The position numbers and the translations under genes are program-made. From Pseudomonadota bacterium (lineage in GTDB: Bacteria > Myxococcota > Bradymonadia > UBA4248), in NCBI GenBank assembly GCA_017613855.1, contig JAGACY010000380.1, forward strand, positions 1 to 24,736: a stretch of 24,736 nucleotides of DNA, written 5' to 3'. Positions 15,502 through 24,736 of this stretch are shown one piece after another (within the stretch, counting starts at the first letter, position 1; every line of letters starts with the position of its first letter). The notes below the pieces were generated by a model that saw nothing but the letters and a program-made list of their open reading frames with translations, was not told where the DNA came from and searched no databases.

Positions 15502-15606
15502 CAGCAACCTAAGTTTTATCATCCCCCCGATGCTTTACTCTTGATGAATTCAATCGTTCAAAATCGATTTAAAATCCCCTTATAAATCAATGGTTTGCAA
15601 TCTTAA

Positions 15607-18207
<2,601 letters not shown>

Positions 18208-18211
18208 TGTA

Positions 18212-18296
18212 CGCGGGCTATCGGCTGTTGGCCGATACGCTCCGCGAGAGACGTGCTGCAAGCACGTCTCTGTGCTCGCTTTGGGGCGGTCGCCCC
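18212..18296 (+). repeat. Chain of three hairpins after gyrB
   Basis: First, a bulged-family member (18212-18246): inner TATCGGC/GCCGATA, unpaired C after ATA, outer CGCG/CGCG. Second, an 11-bp perfect stem AGAGACGTGCT/AGCACGTCTCT with a GCA loop (18247-18271), itself flanked by GCGAG/CTCGC. Third, GGGGC/GCCCC with a GGTC tetraloop (18283-18296). All lie between the gyrB stop and its terminator, so they would form the 3' untranslated region. Confidence 0.7.
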
Positions 18297-18307
18297 TACA
18301 GCTCGCC

Positions 18308-18345
18308 AAACGCCGCTATCCCTTTGGGATACGCGGCGTTTTTTT
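18308..18345 (+). terminator. gyrB terminator, bulged-hairpin family
   Basis: Outer arms AAACGCCGC/GCGGCGTTT, inner TATCCC/GGGATA with a TTT loop, one unpaired C after ATA, then a T-run to 18345. It is a strong Rho-independent terminator on the plus strand and lies between convergent genes. Confidence 0.88.
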
Positions 18346-18353
18346 ATGGCTGA

Positions 18354-19202
18354 TTATTCCCGATGGTGTCTGCGCAATCCCAGGAGCGATAACAAACTCA
18401 GAATGCCCAGCAACAGCGGCCACGCGGGAATCTGCCGTTTTTCCTGGATTTGGCTGCAGCCACACCCCTCTTCGGACATCATCAGATTTATGGAAGGATC
18501 GACACCGCCAAAAGCGTCTTTGCATTGGCTATTTTCGCAGATCTCACCGGATGCACATTTACCACATAAACCACCGCAGCCGTCATCGCCGCATTGTTTC
18601 TTTTCACAGTCCGGTGTGCAGCCATCTTTGACGCATTGATAATCTTTGCACCCATAGCCTTCATCACAGGAACCGCACGTTCCACCGCATCCATCGTCGC
18701 CGCACTTCTTATCTGTGCAGTCCGGAGCACATGCATTTTCTACACACAGATGTTCCTGACACCCATATCCTTTTTCACAGGAACCGCATGTCCCGCCACA
18801 GCCATCGTCACCGCAATCAAAACCGTCGCAATAGGGATCGCAAACACAGGTGCCTGCTGCATCATCGCAATGGTGCTGTTCGGGGCATTCCCCGCAGGAT
18901 CCGCCGCAACCGTCATCACCGCATGTTTTGCCATCACAATTGGGAACGCAGACACAGACATTGGCCTCACAAATCGTCCCTTCCTCACATTCTCCGCAGG
19001 ACCCGCCACAGCCGTCATCGCCGCATTGTTTATCAGAACAGGCAGGCTGGCAAACACATTGGTTGTTTTCACAGATATCCTGTGCACCGGTACAATCCCC
19101 GCAGGATCCGCCGCAGCCGTCATCGCCGCATTGTTTGCCATCACAAGCGGGTTTGCAGACGCACTGATTGCCCTCACATACATCCTGTCCCGTGCAGGAT
19201 CC
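18354..19202 (-). pseudogene. Continuation of the M23 reading frame beyond an in-frame TGA
   Basis: In the same frame as the M23 gene, after the TGA at 19203-19205, 282 codons follow without another stop to TAA at 18354-18356. They encode the rest of repeat 3, six more CGDDGCGG Cys-rich repeats, and a C-terminus with GCGC, a hydrophobic segment (PAWPLLLGILSLLSLLGL) and RRHHRE. That is the layout of a MYXO-CTERM sorting signal. There is no start codon with a ribosome binding site at the front, so it is unlikely to be a separate gene. It is either the lost end of a gene broken by one nonsense change or is reached by decoding UGA. The full frame would be about 588 residues. Confidence 0.8.
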
Positions 19203-20117
19203 TCAGGATCCGCCACAGCCGTCATCGCCGCATTGTTTGCCATCGCAGGCAGGTTTGCAGACGCATTGGTTACCTTCACAGACATTCTGACCGGTGCAGG
19301 AACCGCACAATCCGCCGCAGCCATCATCACCGCAGGCTTTGCCGGAACAATTGGGCTTGCACACGCATTGATTATTCTCACAGACACTTTGGCCGGAACA
19401 TGTACCACACAAACCGCCGCAGCCATCATCACCGCAGGCTTTGCCGGAACAATTCGGGTTACAGCAGGTATAATCGGGCAATCCCAGATAACCTCCCTGA
19501 CTGACCCAATAGGAAACTGATCCGCCGCATCCGGAAGTCGCTGCATAGGGATCGTCCGTCGATCCCGACGGATAAACGCCAAAATGCAAATGCGGACCGG
19601 TACTGCAGCCCGAACTCCCTACGCGTCCGAGTTCCTGGCCACATTTGACATTCTGACCATTCGATACTTTGACTGATCCCTTTTTCATGTGACAATAGAT
19701 CGTCTGCTTGCCGTCGGCATGCTTCAGTTTGACGTAATTGCCGCAGGAAGTCGATGTACCGCAATAAGATGAGTAAGTGGACGAGGTATTTCGGTCGTAA
19801 GCACCATCCGAAACAGCGACGACCGTTCCATCGGCGGCTGCTACCGCAGGACGGCTGCCATTCGAATCCATCCCGTCAAAGCTGCCGATACCATAATCTG
19901 TTCCCGAATGCTGATCGTAAGTTTTGCTTTTGCAGTTCCAGTCCCGGATAGATCCCGAACTGCGGTTCAAATCGTAATATGCCGTGACATAACAGCCACC
20001 CTTCTTCTCACACTCTATCAAAGGGAAACTATAGTTCTGTGCATAAACCGCACCCGATAACAGGAGGGAGCAGGAGAAGGCAAACAATCCAACAGATAGA
20101 TTAATCCATGTTCTCAT
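19203..20117 (-). CDS. Secreted M23 family metallopeptidase with Cys-rich repeats, ends at in-frame TGA
   Basis: Zinc peptidase of the LytM/M23 type, which cleaves peptide cross-links in cell walls. The 304 residues begin with a signal peptide ending VYA-Q. The M23 domain (about 70-195) keeps the zinc ligands HSGTD and HLHFGV plus the intermediate YCHMKKG histidine. From about 225, Cys-rich repeats of about 34 residues with a CGDDGCGG core begin. The frame stops at a TGA in the third repeat, where every other repeat has Cys. The ATG at 20117 has a near-perfect AGGAGGTGA; the GTG at 20123 overlaps that site and is rejected. It overlaps the upstream gene by 17 bp, so translation is probably coupled. 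Confidence 0.85.
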   Translation of the reverse strand: MRTWINLSVGLFAFSCSLLLSGAVYAQNYSFPLIECEKKGGCYVTAYYDLNRSSGSIRDWNCKSKTYDQHSGTDYGIGSFDGMDSNGSRPAVAAADGTVVAVSDGAYDRNTSSTYSSYCGTSTSCGNYVKLKHADGKQTIYCHMKKGSVKVSNGQNVKCGQELGRVGSSGCSTGPHLHFGVYPSGSTDDPYAATSGCGGSVSYWVSQGGYLGLPDYTCCNPNCSGKACGDDGCGGLCGTCSGQSVCENNQCVCKPNCSGKACGDDGCGGLCGSCTGQNVCEGNQCVCKPACDGKQCGDDGCGGS

Positions 20118-20931
20118 AGTCACCTCCTACGATTTCTCCGGAGAAGATATCTAAAGAAATCCGACCGGTTCCCGTCTCATAATCTATGGTATGATCATCC
20201 GTAAATCTAAGACTTTCGAGCATCTGCGGTACAGGAATATATTGTTTGGAAAGTACATCCGGTCCTGGTTTTAAACCTCGATTTGTAATTTGTAAGACCT
20301 GAGGGTCCGAATCATTCAAATCCAGACGGTACCAGGATAAAACCCCGTCGAAAGCCGCCACGAAAAGCAGTTGTCCTCCATCCGGTGAGAATACCGGCCA
20401 AAAGATTTCACCGTTTCCAAAGGCAATGACACGCTCCGATGGCGCATCTGCCCCAATATTCAAAGAAAACAGTCGTGAGGTCTCATCTGAACTTTGATGA
20501 CGCACATAAACAATATCATTTTCATCCGGGGAAAGTGCAAAATCACTTTCGACATTCTGGGCAATCACCGAAGTGAGTTGTTCTGCTGTCCGGCGCATCA
20601 AATTGCCATGTGCAGAATAGATAATATCCCTGTTGGATGTAAATTTTGCCGAAACGACATCCGATTCAACATAGATTTGATGCATACCTTTATCGATCGC
20701 GTAAAGATCTGCATGAAGAAAATCGGGACTCGAATCCATCGGTTCCGGCTCAGATGTTCCAACCAGATAATAGCCATCTTTAAAATCAAAAATATGCGTC
20801 TGCTTGCCGGGGAAAAGCCCTTCAATATTGACTTGTGCCGCCTGAGGATTGGAAGTTTTGAAAAAAAACAATCCGCCGGCCAGTGTCAGACAAACGACGA
20901 GTAAAATGATAGCAATAAACCATTTTTTCAT
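20101..20931 (-). CDS. Membrane-anchored PD40/TolB-like beta-propeller protein
   Basis: A protein of 276 residues. An N-terminal membrane segment (about 4-24, FIAIILLVVCLTLAGGLFFF) has no lipobox and acts as a signal anchor. The rest is strand-rich with repeats ending in the PD40/WD40-like pattern: SDFALSPDENDIVYVRH at about 130 and PVFSPDGGQLLFVA at about 182. This suggests a partial TolB-type propeller facing the periplasm. The ATG has GAGGAGGT six bases upstream. Its stop codon overlaps the start of the M23 gene, whose ribosome binding site lies inside this gene, so the two form an operon. The partner is presumably the peptidase; function is not established. Confidence 0.75.
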   Translation of the reverse strand: MKKWFIAIILLVVCLTLAGGLFFFKTSNPQAAQVNIEGLFPGKQTHIFDFKDGYYLVGTSEPEPMDSSPDFLHADLYAIDKGMHQIYVESDVVSAKFTSNRDIIYSAHGNLMRRTAEQLTSVIAQNVESDFALSPDENDIVYVRHQSSDETSRLFSLNIGADAPSERVIAFGNGEIFWPVFSPDGGQLLFVAAFDGVLSWYRLDLNDSDPQVLQITNRGLKPGPDVLSKQYIPVPQMLESLRFTDDHTIDYETGTGRISLDIFSGEIVGGDYENMD

Positions 20932-21123
20932 TCTGACCTCCTCTGTGACTACATGTTAAATGATATGGATAATACTGCGGAAGCTTTCAATGATAACTTC
21001 AAAGAGACTCATTTCTAATCCTGGAAATGTTGTCACTTTGCAGAGAAACATATACCTACAAAAAAATATAAATATACCAAATGTTTCATAGTAAGGCGAA
21101 TGATTCGGCTTTTTTTATATATC
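20932..21123. other. Spacer upstream of the propeller-M23 operon
   Basis: AT-rich. It probably carries the operon promoter on the minus strand, but no clear -35/-10 pair stands out. A weak hairpin CGAA/TTCG followed by TTTTTTT on the plus strand lies near 21098-21117. Confidence 0.35.
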
Positions 21124-21196
21124 GTGCGCCTATTTGCCCTGCGGGCAAATACGGCCGCACACCAATGCCGCTATCCCTTTGGGATACGCGGCATTG
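21124..21196 (+). repeat. Two bulged hairpins between minus-strand genes
   Basis: Hairpin 1 (21124-21160): outer GTGCG/CGCAC plus CC/GG, inner TATTTGCCC/GGGCAAATA, unpaired C after ATA. Hairpin 2 (21163-21196): outer CAATGCCGC/GCGGCATTG, inner TATCCC/GGGATA with a TTT loop, unpaired C. The inner part of hairpin 2 is identical to the gyrB terminator, 2.9 kb away, but the outermost arms differ. Confidence 0.7.
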
Positions 21197-21221
21197 ACTT
21201 TTCCTGTTGGATCGCCCCCCT

Positions 21222-21262
21222 AAAAAAAGGCGCCGCGTATTGGTATAGCCAATAGCGGCGCC
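21222..21262 (-). terminator. Terminator of the Cys-rich/fibro-slime gene, bulged-hairpin family
   Basis: On the minus strand: outer GGCGCCGC/GCGGCGCC, inner TATTGG/CCAATA, one unpaired C, then TTTTTTT. It lies 38 bp after the stop codon at 21300. A related but less regular stem (GTGC/GCAC outer, CCGGC/GCCGG inner, GAA loop) lies between them at about 21268-21295. Confidence 0.85.
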
Positions 21263-21299
21263 CGCAGTGCGTACCGGCGAAGCCGGAAGCACGCGAATA

Positions 21300-24200
21300 T
21301 TAATTAATTTCTTTTGTACAATTATCTGTACAACCTGTCATTGTTGCAGAATCTTTGGGATCGCACTCCTCGCCAGCATCCAGATGACCATCACCGCAGT
21401 AAGCCGCGCGAGTACAATTTGGATTGCAGCCGCCGTAGGTACCGGTATTCTTGTCTTTACCCAAATCGCATTCTTCGCCATGATCGGCCTGAATCACTTT
21501 ATCACCGCAGTAAGGCGCGGTACGTGCACAACCCGCCATGCATTTGCCTTCACCATAGGTGGCATTATTCACACCATCGTCGCATTCTTCACCCAAAAGC
21601 GAAGAAACGACACCATCACCGCAGTACGGCGATTTACATTTGGTTGTACAGTCTGCGGTACCATCGTCTTTATTCTTGCTTCCAAGATCGCATTCCTCGC
21701 CTTTTTCGGTCTGAACAATGCCATCGCCGCAATACCATTTACAGGTATTGGGATTGCATTTGGGATCTGAACTCGAATCGCAATCTTCGCCAGGATCCTT
21801 GGTACCATTGCCGCAGAGATTGTCTTTATATTTACAAGTCTGTTCATCGCAGCGCTCATTGGCTTCATAGGCCAGTTTGAGATCTGCACACGCGGCACTG
21901 TACTTGGAATCCTTGCATAGCCAGCCGGTATCACAAGCTTCATTGCCTTCGATACGGCCATTACCGCAGACGCTCTTGTTCCAAAGGCAATTGACACATC
22001 CGAGTGCATTTGCCGCAGTGGCGTCACTAATATCGCATTGTTCACTCGACGTCGTGATTCCATCGCCGCAGGAGCTCGAACAGGTGACTTTTGTAGGATT
22101 GATAAAGCCATCGAGTGTCAGTTTAAAGTTAGAACCGGATGCTTCACGTTCTGCATGGAAAACTTTAAGTTCATACAAACCATCTTCGTAAATACCATAC
22201 CGTTCATCGCATTTGCGCGAGATTGTGCCGCCATTCTTCAGATCCTGGCTGGAGCAAGTCTTGGTCGAAAGCGTATTCCAGCCTTCCACTTTGGCATGAT
22301 AACCGCCCATATCGAGGAACAGTTTCCCGTTAATGAAAACCCACAAGTCGTCATCGCCGTTGAAGTTCAGCTTTTCACCGCCTTTATACTGGAAATAGGT
22401 CGATATTTCGGTCGTGAAGTTACCATTATGGTTTACGACTTTACCATTGGCATCATAAGTCGTGTTGCCAAAGCCTTTATTATCGATCGGTGCAAAATAT
22501 TTATCAGTCGTTGCGGTTTCGGCATTGTATACATATTTTTGGCCGGTTTCCTTGGTCAGCGTCAGTTTTCCTGGGATTTCCTGATTGATTCTCGAATCCG
22601 TGGTGTACCACTTGGCAAATGCACTGCCGCATAACATGTGGTAACGACGCCATGCCTTGCTTGGGTTGTACCAGCCATTGTATCCATAATTGTAGTATGC
22701 ACCATCATACGAAAGATTTTTACCGCTGTTATTACTGCTATTAAAATTATTGCAGGCGGTATTCGGCGTACCATCCGAATTCACCATCTTGCCGCAGCAA
22801 GAGCCATCGAGATTGCTCGTTAATACGGGTTTGCCATTGGCATCGAGCGTATCTTCGACCAAACCAAAGCAAAGGTTACCGGTAAATCCCTGGAAATCGG
22901 GGAAACCATAGCCTGCGTTAAGCCATTTGCTGTTGACCATATACTTGGCAATGATGGGGGTATTATCAAACCATGATTTATCGGCAGACAACATGGTTCT
23001 GCCGCATTTATTGTTGGCGCTGAGTGAGCTGTCTTTCGCAGTGAGCTCGCTGACAAGTGCCGAAGAGACATAACCATTGGATGTGCCTTTGCTGTTCATG
23101 CCGATGAAATCGCGATAGGTGACATCCAAATCGACGGTGTCCGGATAGGTGGGTTTGGGATCTGTACAGGTGAAGCCTTTTTCAATCTGGCACGTCACAG
23201 AGCATCCTTTGCCTTTGCCATTATCTGAACCGAGGTCACATTTTTCACCGAGCTGCCACATGACCGAGCCATCACCGCATTTGGCACGGCAGTCGATGCC
23301 CGTCGGGCATTCGTAACCATATTCTACCTTACAATTGGCATCACAACCATCGCCGCCAAGCGAATTGCCGTCATCGCACTGCTCGCCGGGTTCAAGAATG
23401 TAGTTGCCGCATGTATGGGATGATCCGCAACTGTACACACCTTTTGATTTGGAGAAGCAATAACCGGATTTGAGCGATTGACAGTCAGAGCCACAACCGG
23501 CGCCGCCATCACAGATTTCATTGGGGCCTACAAAACCGTTGTTGCAAGTATCCAGGGCGCAGGGGGTGCCAGGCGTTTTGCAATAATAACCAAGTTCCAT
23601 GGTACAATTTGCAGAGCAGCCGTCACCGCCTTTTTTATTGCCATCGTCGCATTCTTCTTTGGCAACACGCTTACCGTCACCACAGATGGATTCACAAGCT
23701 TTGCCGGGCGTTCTGCAAACAAATCCCTCTTCAATTTTTCCTACAGAAGAGCAGCCGTCACCATCTTTTGTATTGCCATCGTCGCATTCTTCAAAGCCAT
23801 CGGGATCGAGAATGCCATCCCCATAGCCTTTCGATATTTTCTGGCATTGTTGTCCAAGTTCTTTCGTACAGCACGGGAAATTATTGTAATTACTGGATCC
23901 AGCACATGTTGTACATGGAGCAGTCATACTGCCGATGCACTTATAATCCGTATCATGTTTGCATGAAGTACAGCCGTTGCCGTTTTGATCGCACTCTTCG
24001 ACACCATCAATCGAATCATCTCCGCATTTAATGGAACTTGCTTCGGTACAAATACCGGTTGTTGCATGGCAAAGATAACCGGGTTTGTGGGTACAATCCT
24101 CATTGCAGCCTTCAGCTGAGCCTGGAACGGTCGGATCACATTCTTCTGTAACGACAGGTTCACCCAGGGAATTGATAATGGAATGCGTAAAAACACCATC

Positions 24201-24736
24201 TCCGCAATAATACGGAAGCTTGCAGTTTGAACGGCACCCCTCTTTGATGCCGTATTCATCTGCGGTATTGTTATCTTTTCCGAGATCGCATTCTTCCTCG
24301 TGGTCAGACTGCACGATGCCATCACCACAGTAAGGGGCAAATTTACAGTTGATGGTACATCCCCGCTCTCCATCGGAATTTGTACCGTAATCGGTCGTCA
24401 TATCCTCACTGTAATACTCACATTCTTCTTCTCCTTCGAGAACACCGTTGCCGCAGTAATATGGAGCACAATCCCATTCATTACAGGTATAACCGGGCTC
24501 AACAGTACAACTGGTTGAGCAGCCATCACCATTTTGCGGATTGCCGAATTCGATGTCGAAGTCACATTCTTCGCCCGGATCGAGGTGTCCATCACCACAG
24601 GCACTGCCGAATACACAGGGACCTCCATTTGCCGGACAGAAATAGCCATCTTCGATTTCCTGACAATTGTGGGTACAGCCATCGCCATCTTCCCGATTGC
24701 CATCGTCACAGTATTCTTGATCATCCACGATACCAT
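21300..24736 (-). CDS. Giant Cys-rich (DUF4215-like) repeat protein with fibro-slime domain, 5' end outside window
   Basis: At least 1144 residues are visible, and the frame is still open at the window edge. The first visible codons read DGIVDDQEYCDDGN, the middle of a repeat, so the true start and signal peptide lie upstream. More than a dozen Myxococcus-type Cys-rich repeats (CGDG, then EECDDGN, then GDGCS/NC) occupy about 1-525 and 880-1142. Between them (about 530-876) is a fibro-slime/PA14-like domain, with DLDVTYRDFIGM at its start, FNGDDDLWVFINGKLFLDMGG in the middle, and ELKVFHAEREASGSNFKLTLDGF at its end. The Asp cluster suggests calcium or carbohydrate binding. It ends at CTDNCTKEIN without an anchor or MYXO-CTERM tail. 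It is likely a secreted surface adhesin; the ligand is unknown. Confidence 0.9.
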   Translation of the reverse strand, partial: GIVDDQEYCDDGNREDGDGCTHNCQEIEDGYFCPANGGPCVFGSACGDGHLDPGEECDFDIEFGNPQNGDGCSTSCTVEPGYTCNEWDCAPYYCGNGVLEGEEECEYYSEDMTTDYGTNSDGERGCTINCKFAPYCGDGIVQSDHEEECDLGKDNNTADEYGIKEGCRSNCKLPYYCGDGVFTHSIINSLGEPVVTEECDPTVPGSAEGCNEDCTHKPGYLCHATTGICTEASSIKCGDDSIDGVEECDQNGNGCTSCKHDTDYKCIGSMTAPCTTCAGSSNYNNFPCCTKELGQQCQKISKGYGDGILDPDGFEECDDGNTKDGDGCSSVGKIEEGFVCRTPGKACESICGDGKRVAKEECDDGNKKGGDGCSANCTMELGYYCKTPGTPCALDTCNNGFVGPNEICDGGAGCGSDCQSLKSGYCFSKSKGVYSCGSSHTCGNYILEPGEQCDDGNSLGGDGCDANCKVEYGYECPTGIDCRAKCGDGSVMWQLGEKCDLGSDNGKGKGCSVTCQIEKGFTCTDPKPTYPDTVDLDVTYRDFIGMNSKGTSNGYVSSALVSELTAKDSSLSANNKCGRTMLSADKSWFDNTPIIAKYMVNSKWLNAGYGFPDFQGFTGNLCFGLVEDTLDANGKPVLTSNLDGSCCGKMVNSDGTPNTACNNFNSSNNSGKNLSYDGAYYNYGYNGWYNPSKAWRRYHMLCGSAFAKWYTTDSRINQEIPGKLTLTKETGQKYVYNAETATTDKYFAPIDNKGFGNTTYDANGKVVNHNGNFTTEISTYFQYKGGEKLNFNGDDDLWVFINGKLFLDMGGYHAKVEGWNTLSTKTCSSQDLKNGGTISRKCDERYGIYEDGLYELKVFHAEREASGSNFKLTLDGFINPTKVTCSSSCGDGITTSSEQCDISDATAANALGCVNCLWNKSVCGNGRIEGNEACDTGWLCKDSKYSAACADLKLAYEANERCDEQTCKYKDNLCGNGTKDPGEDCDSSSDPKCNPNTCKWYCGDGIVQTEKGEECDLGSKNKDDGTADCTTKCKSPYCGDGVVSSLLGEECDDGVNNATYGEGKCMAGCARTAPYCGDKVIQADHGEECDLGKDKNTGTYGGCNPNCTRAAYCGDGHLDAGEECDPKDSATMTGCTDNCTKEIN

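Noticed and set aside
19182..19205. Calling the hairpin after the UGA a SECIS element
   Set aside because: The stem is short, starts too close to the UGA and lacks the typical apical GU features. Related repeats contain similar bases, so it may be coincidental.
18740..19582. A 280-codon minus-strand frame and long plus-strand frames over the Cys-rich repeats
   Set aside because: These are shadows of the repeat-coding frame. The true frame is the one that gives regular CGDDGCGG units and continues from the M23 domain.

Overview
The window looks like chromosome from an uncultured relative of the Myxococcota (former Deltaproteobacteria). The surface proteins point there: a secreted peptidase with CGDDGCGG cysteine-rich repeats whose reading frame ends in a MYXO-CTERM-like tail, and a very long protein of Myxococcus-type Cys-rich (DUF4215-like) repeats around a fibro-slime domain. 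Base composition is moderate, coding density is low for a bacterium, and the spacers are crowded with repeats. The lineage is an inference, not a database result.

Layout. 1-420: four degenerate tandem repeats. 421-3707 (minus): a YgjV-like membrane protein with a GNAT-like tail, a multi-zinc-ribbon protein, and a C-terminally membrane-anchored protein. 4168-6590 (plus): mlaE and mlaD of an MCE/Mla lipid transporter, with no mlaF ATPase. 6591-7402: a long non-coding spacer of hairpins and short repeats. 7403-9647: fmt (plus) and murG (minus), convergent around an 86-bp inverted-repeat element. 10125-12265 (plus): a small DUF465/YdcH-like protein, a terminator and uvrC. 12473-15215 (plus): a lidless Hsp70/DnaK paralogue followed closely by a Cys-rich lipoprotein. 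15748-18207 (plus): gyrB. 18354-20931 (minus): a beta-propeller-like membrane protein overlapping the M23 peptidase gene. 21300-24736 (minus): the giant Cys-rich/fibro-slime protein, whose 5' end lies outside the window.

How the genes fit together. The housekeeping genes (fmt, murG, uvrC, gyrB) stand alone, away from their usual operon partners. The other genes mostly concern the cell envelope: lipid transport (mlaED), wall synthesis (murG), a lipoprotein, and surface-exposed Cys-rich proteins.

Most unusual points. (1) The M23 gene carries one in-frame TGA exactly where the other eight repeats have a conserved Cys. The same frame then stays open for 282 codons to a MYXO-CTERM-like end, so this is either a fresh nonsense mutation or UGA recoding. 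(2) At least eleven intergenic hairpins share one architecture: TAT/ATA plus a single unpaired C, with inner and outer arms that differ but stay complementary. Several double as terminators. (3) All the short tandem arrays in the spacers have a 7-bp period. (4) The Hsp70 gene has no substrate-binding lid and is probably co-transcribed with a secreted lipoprotein.
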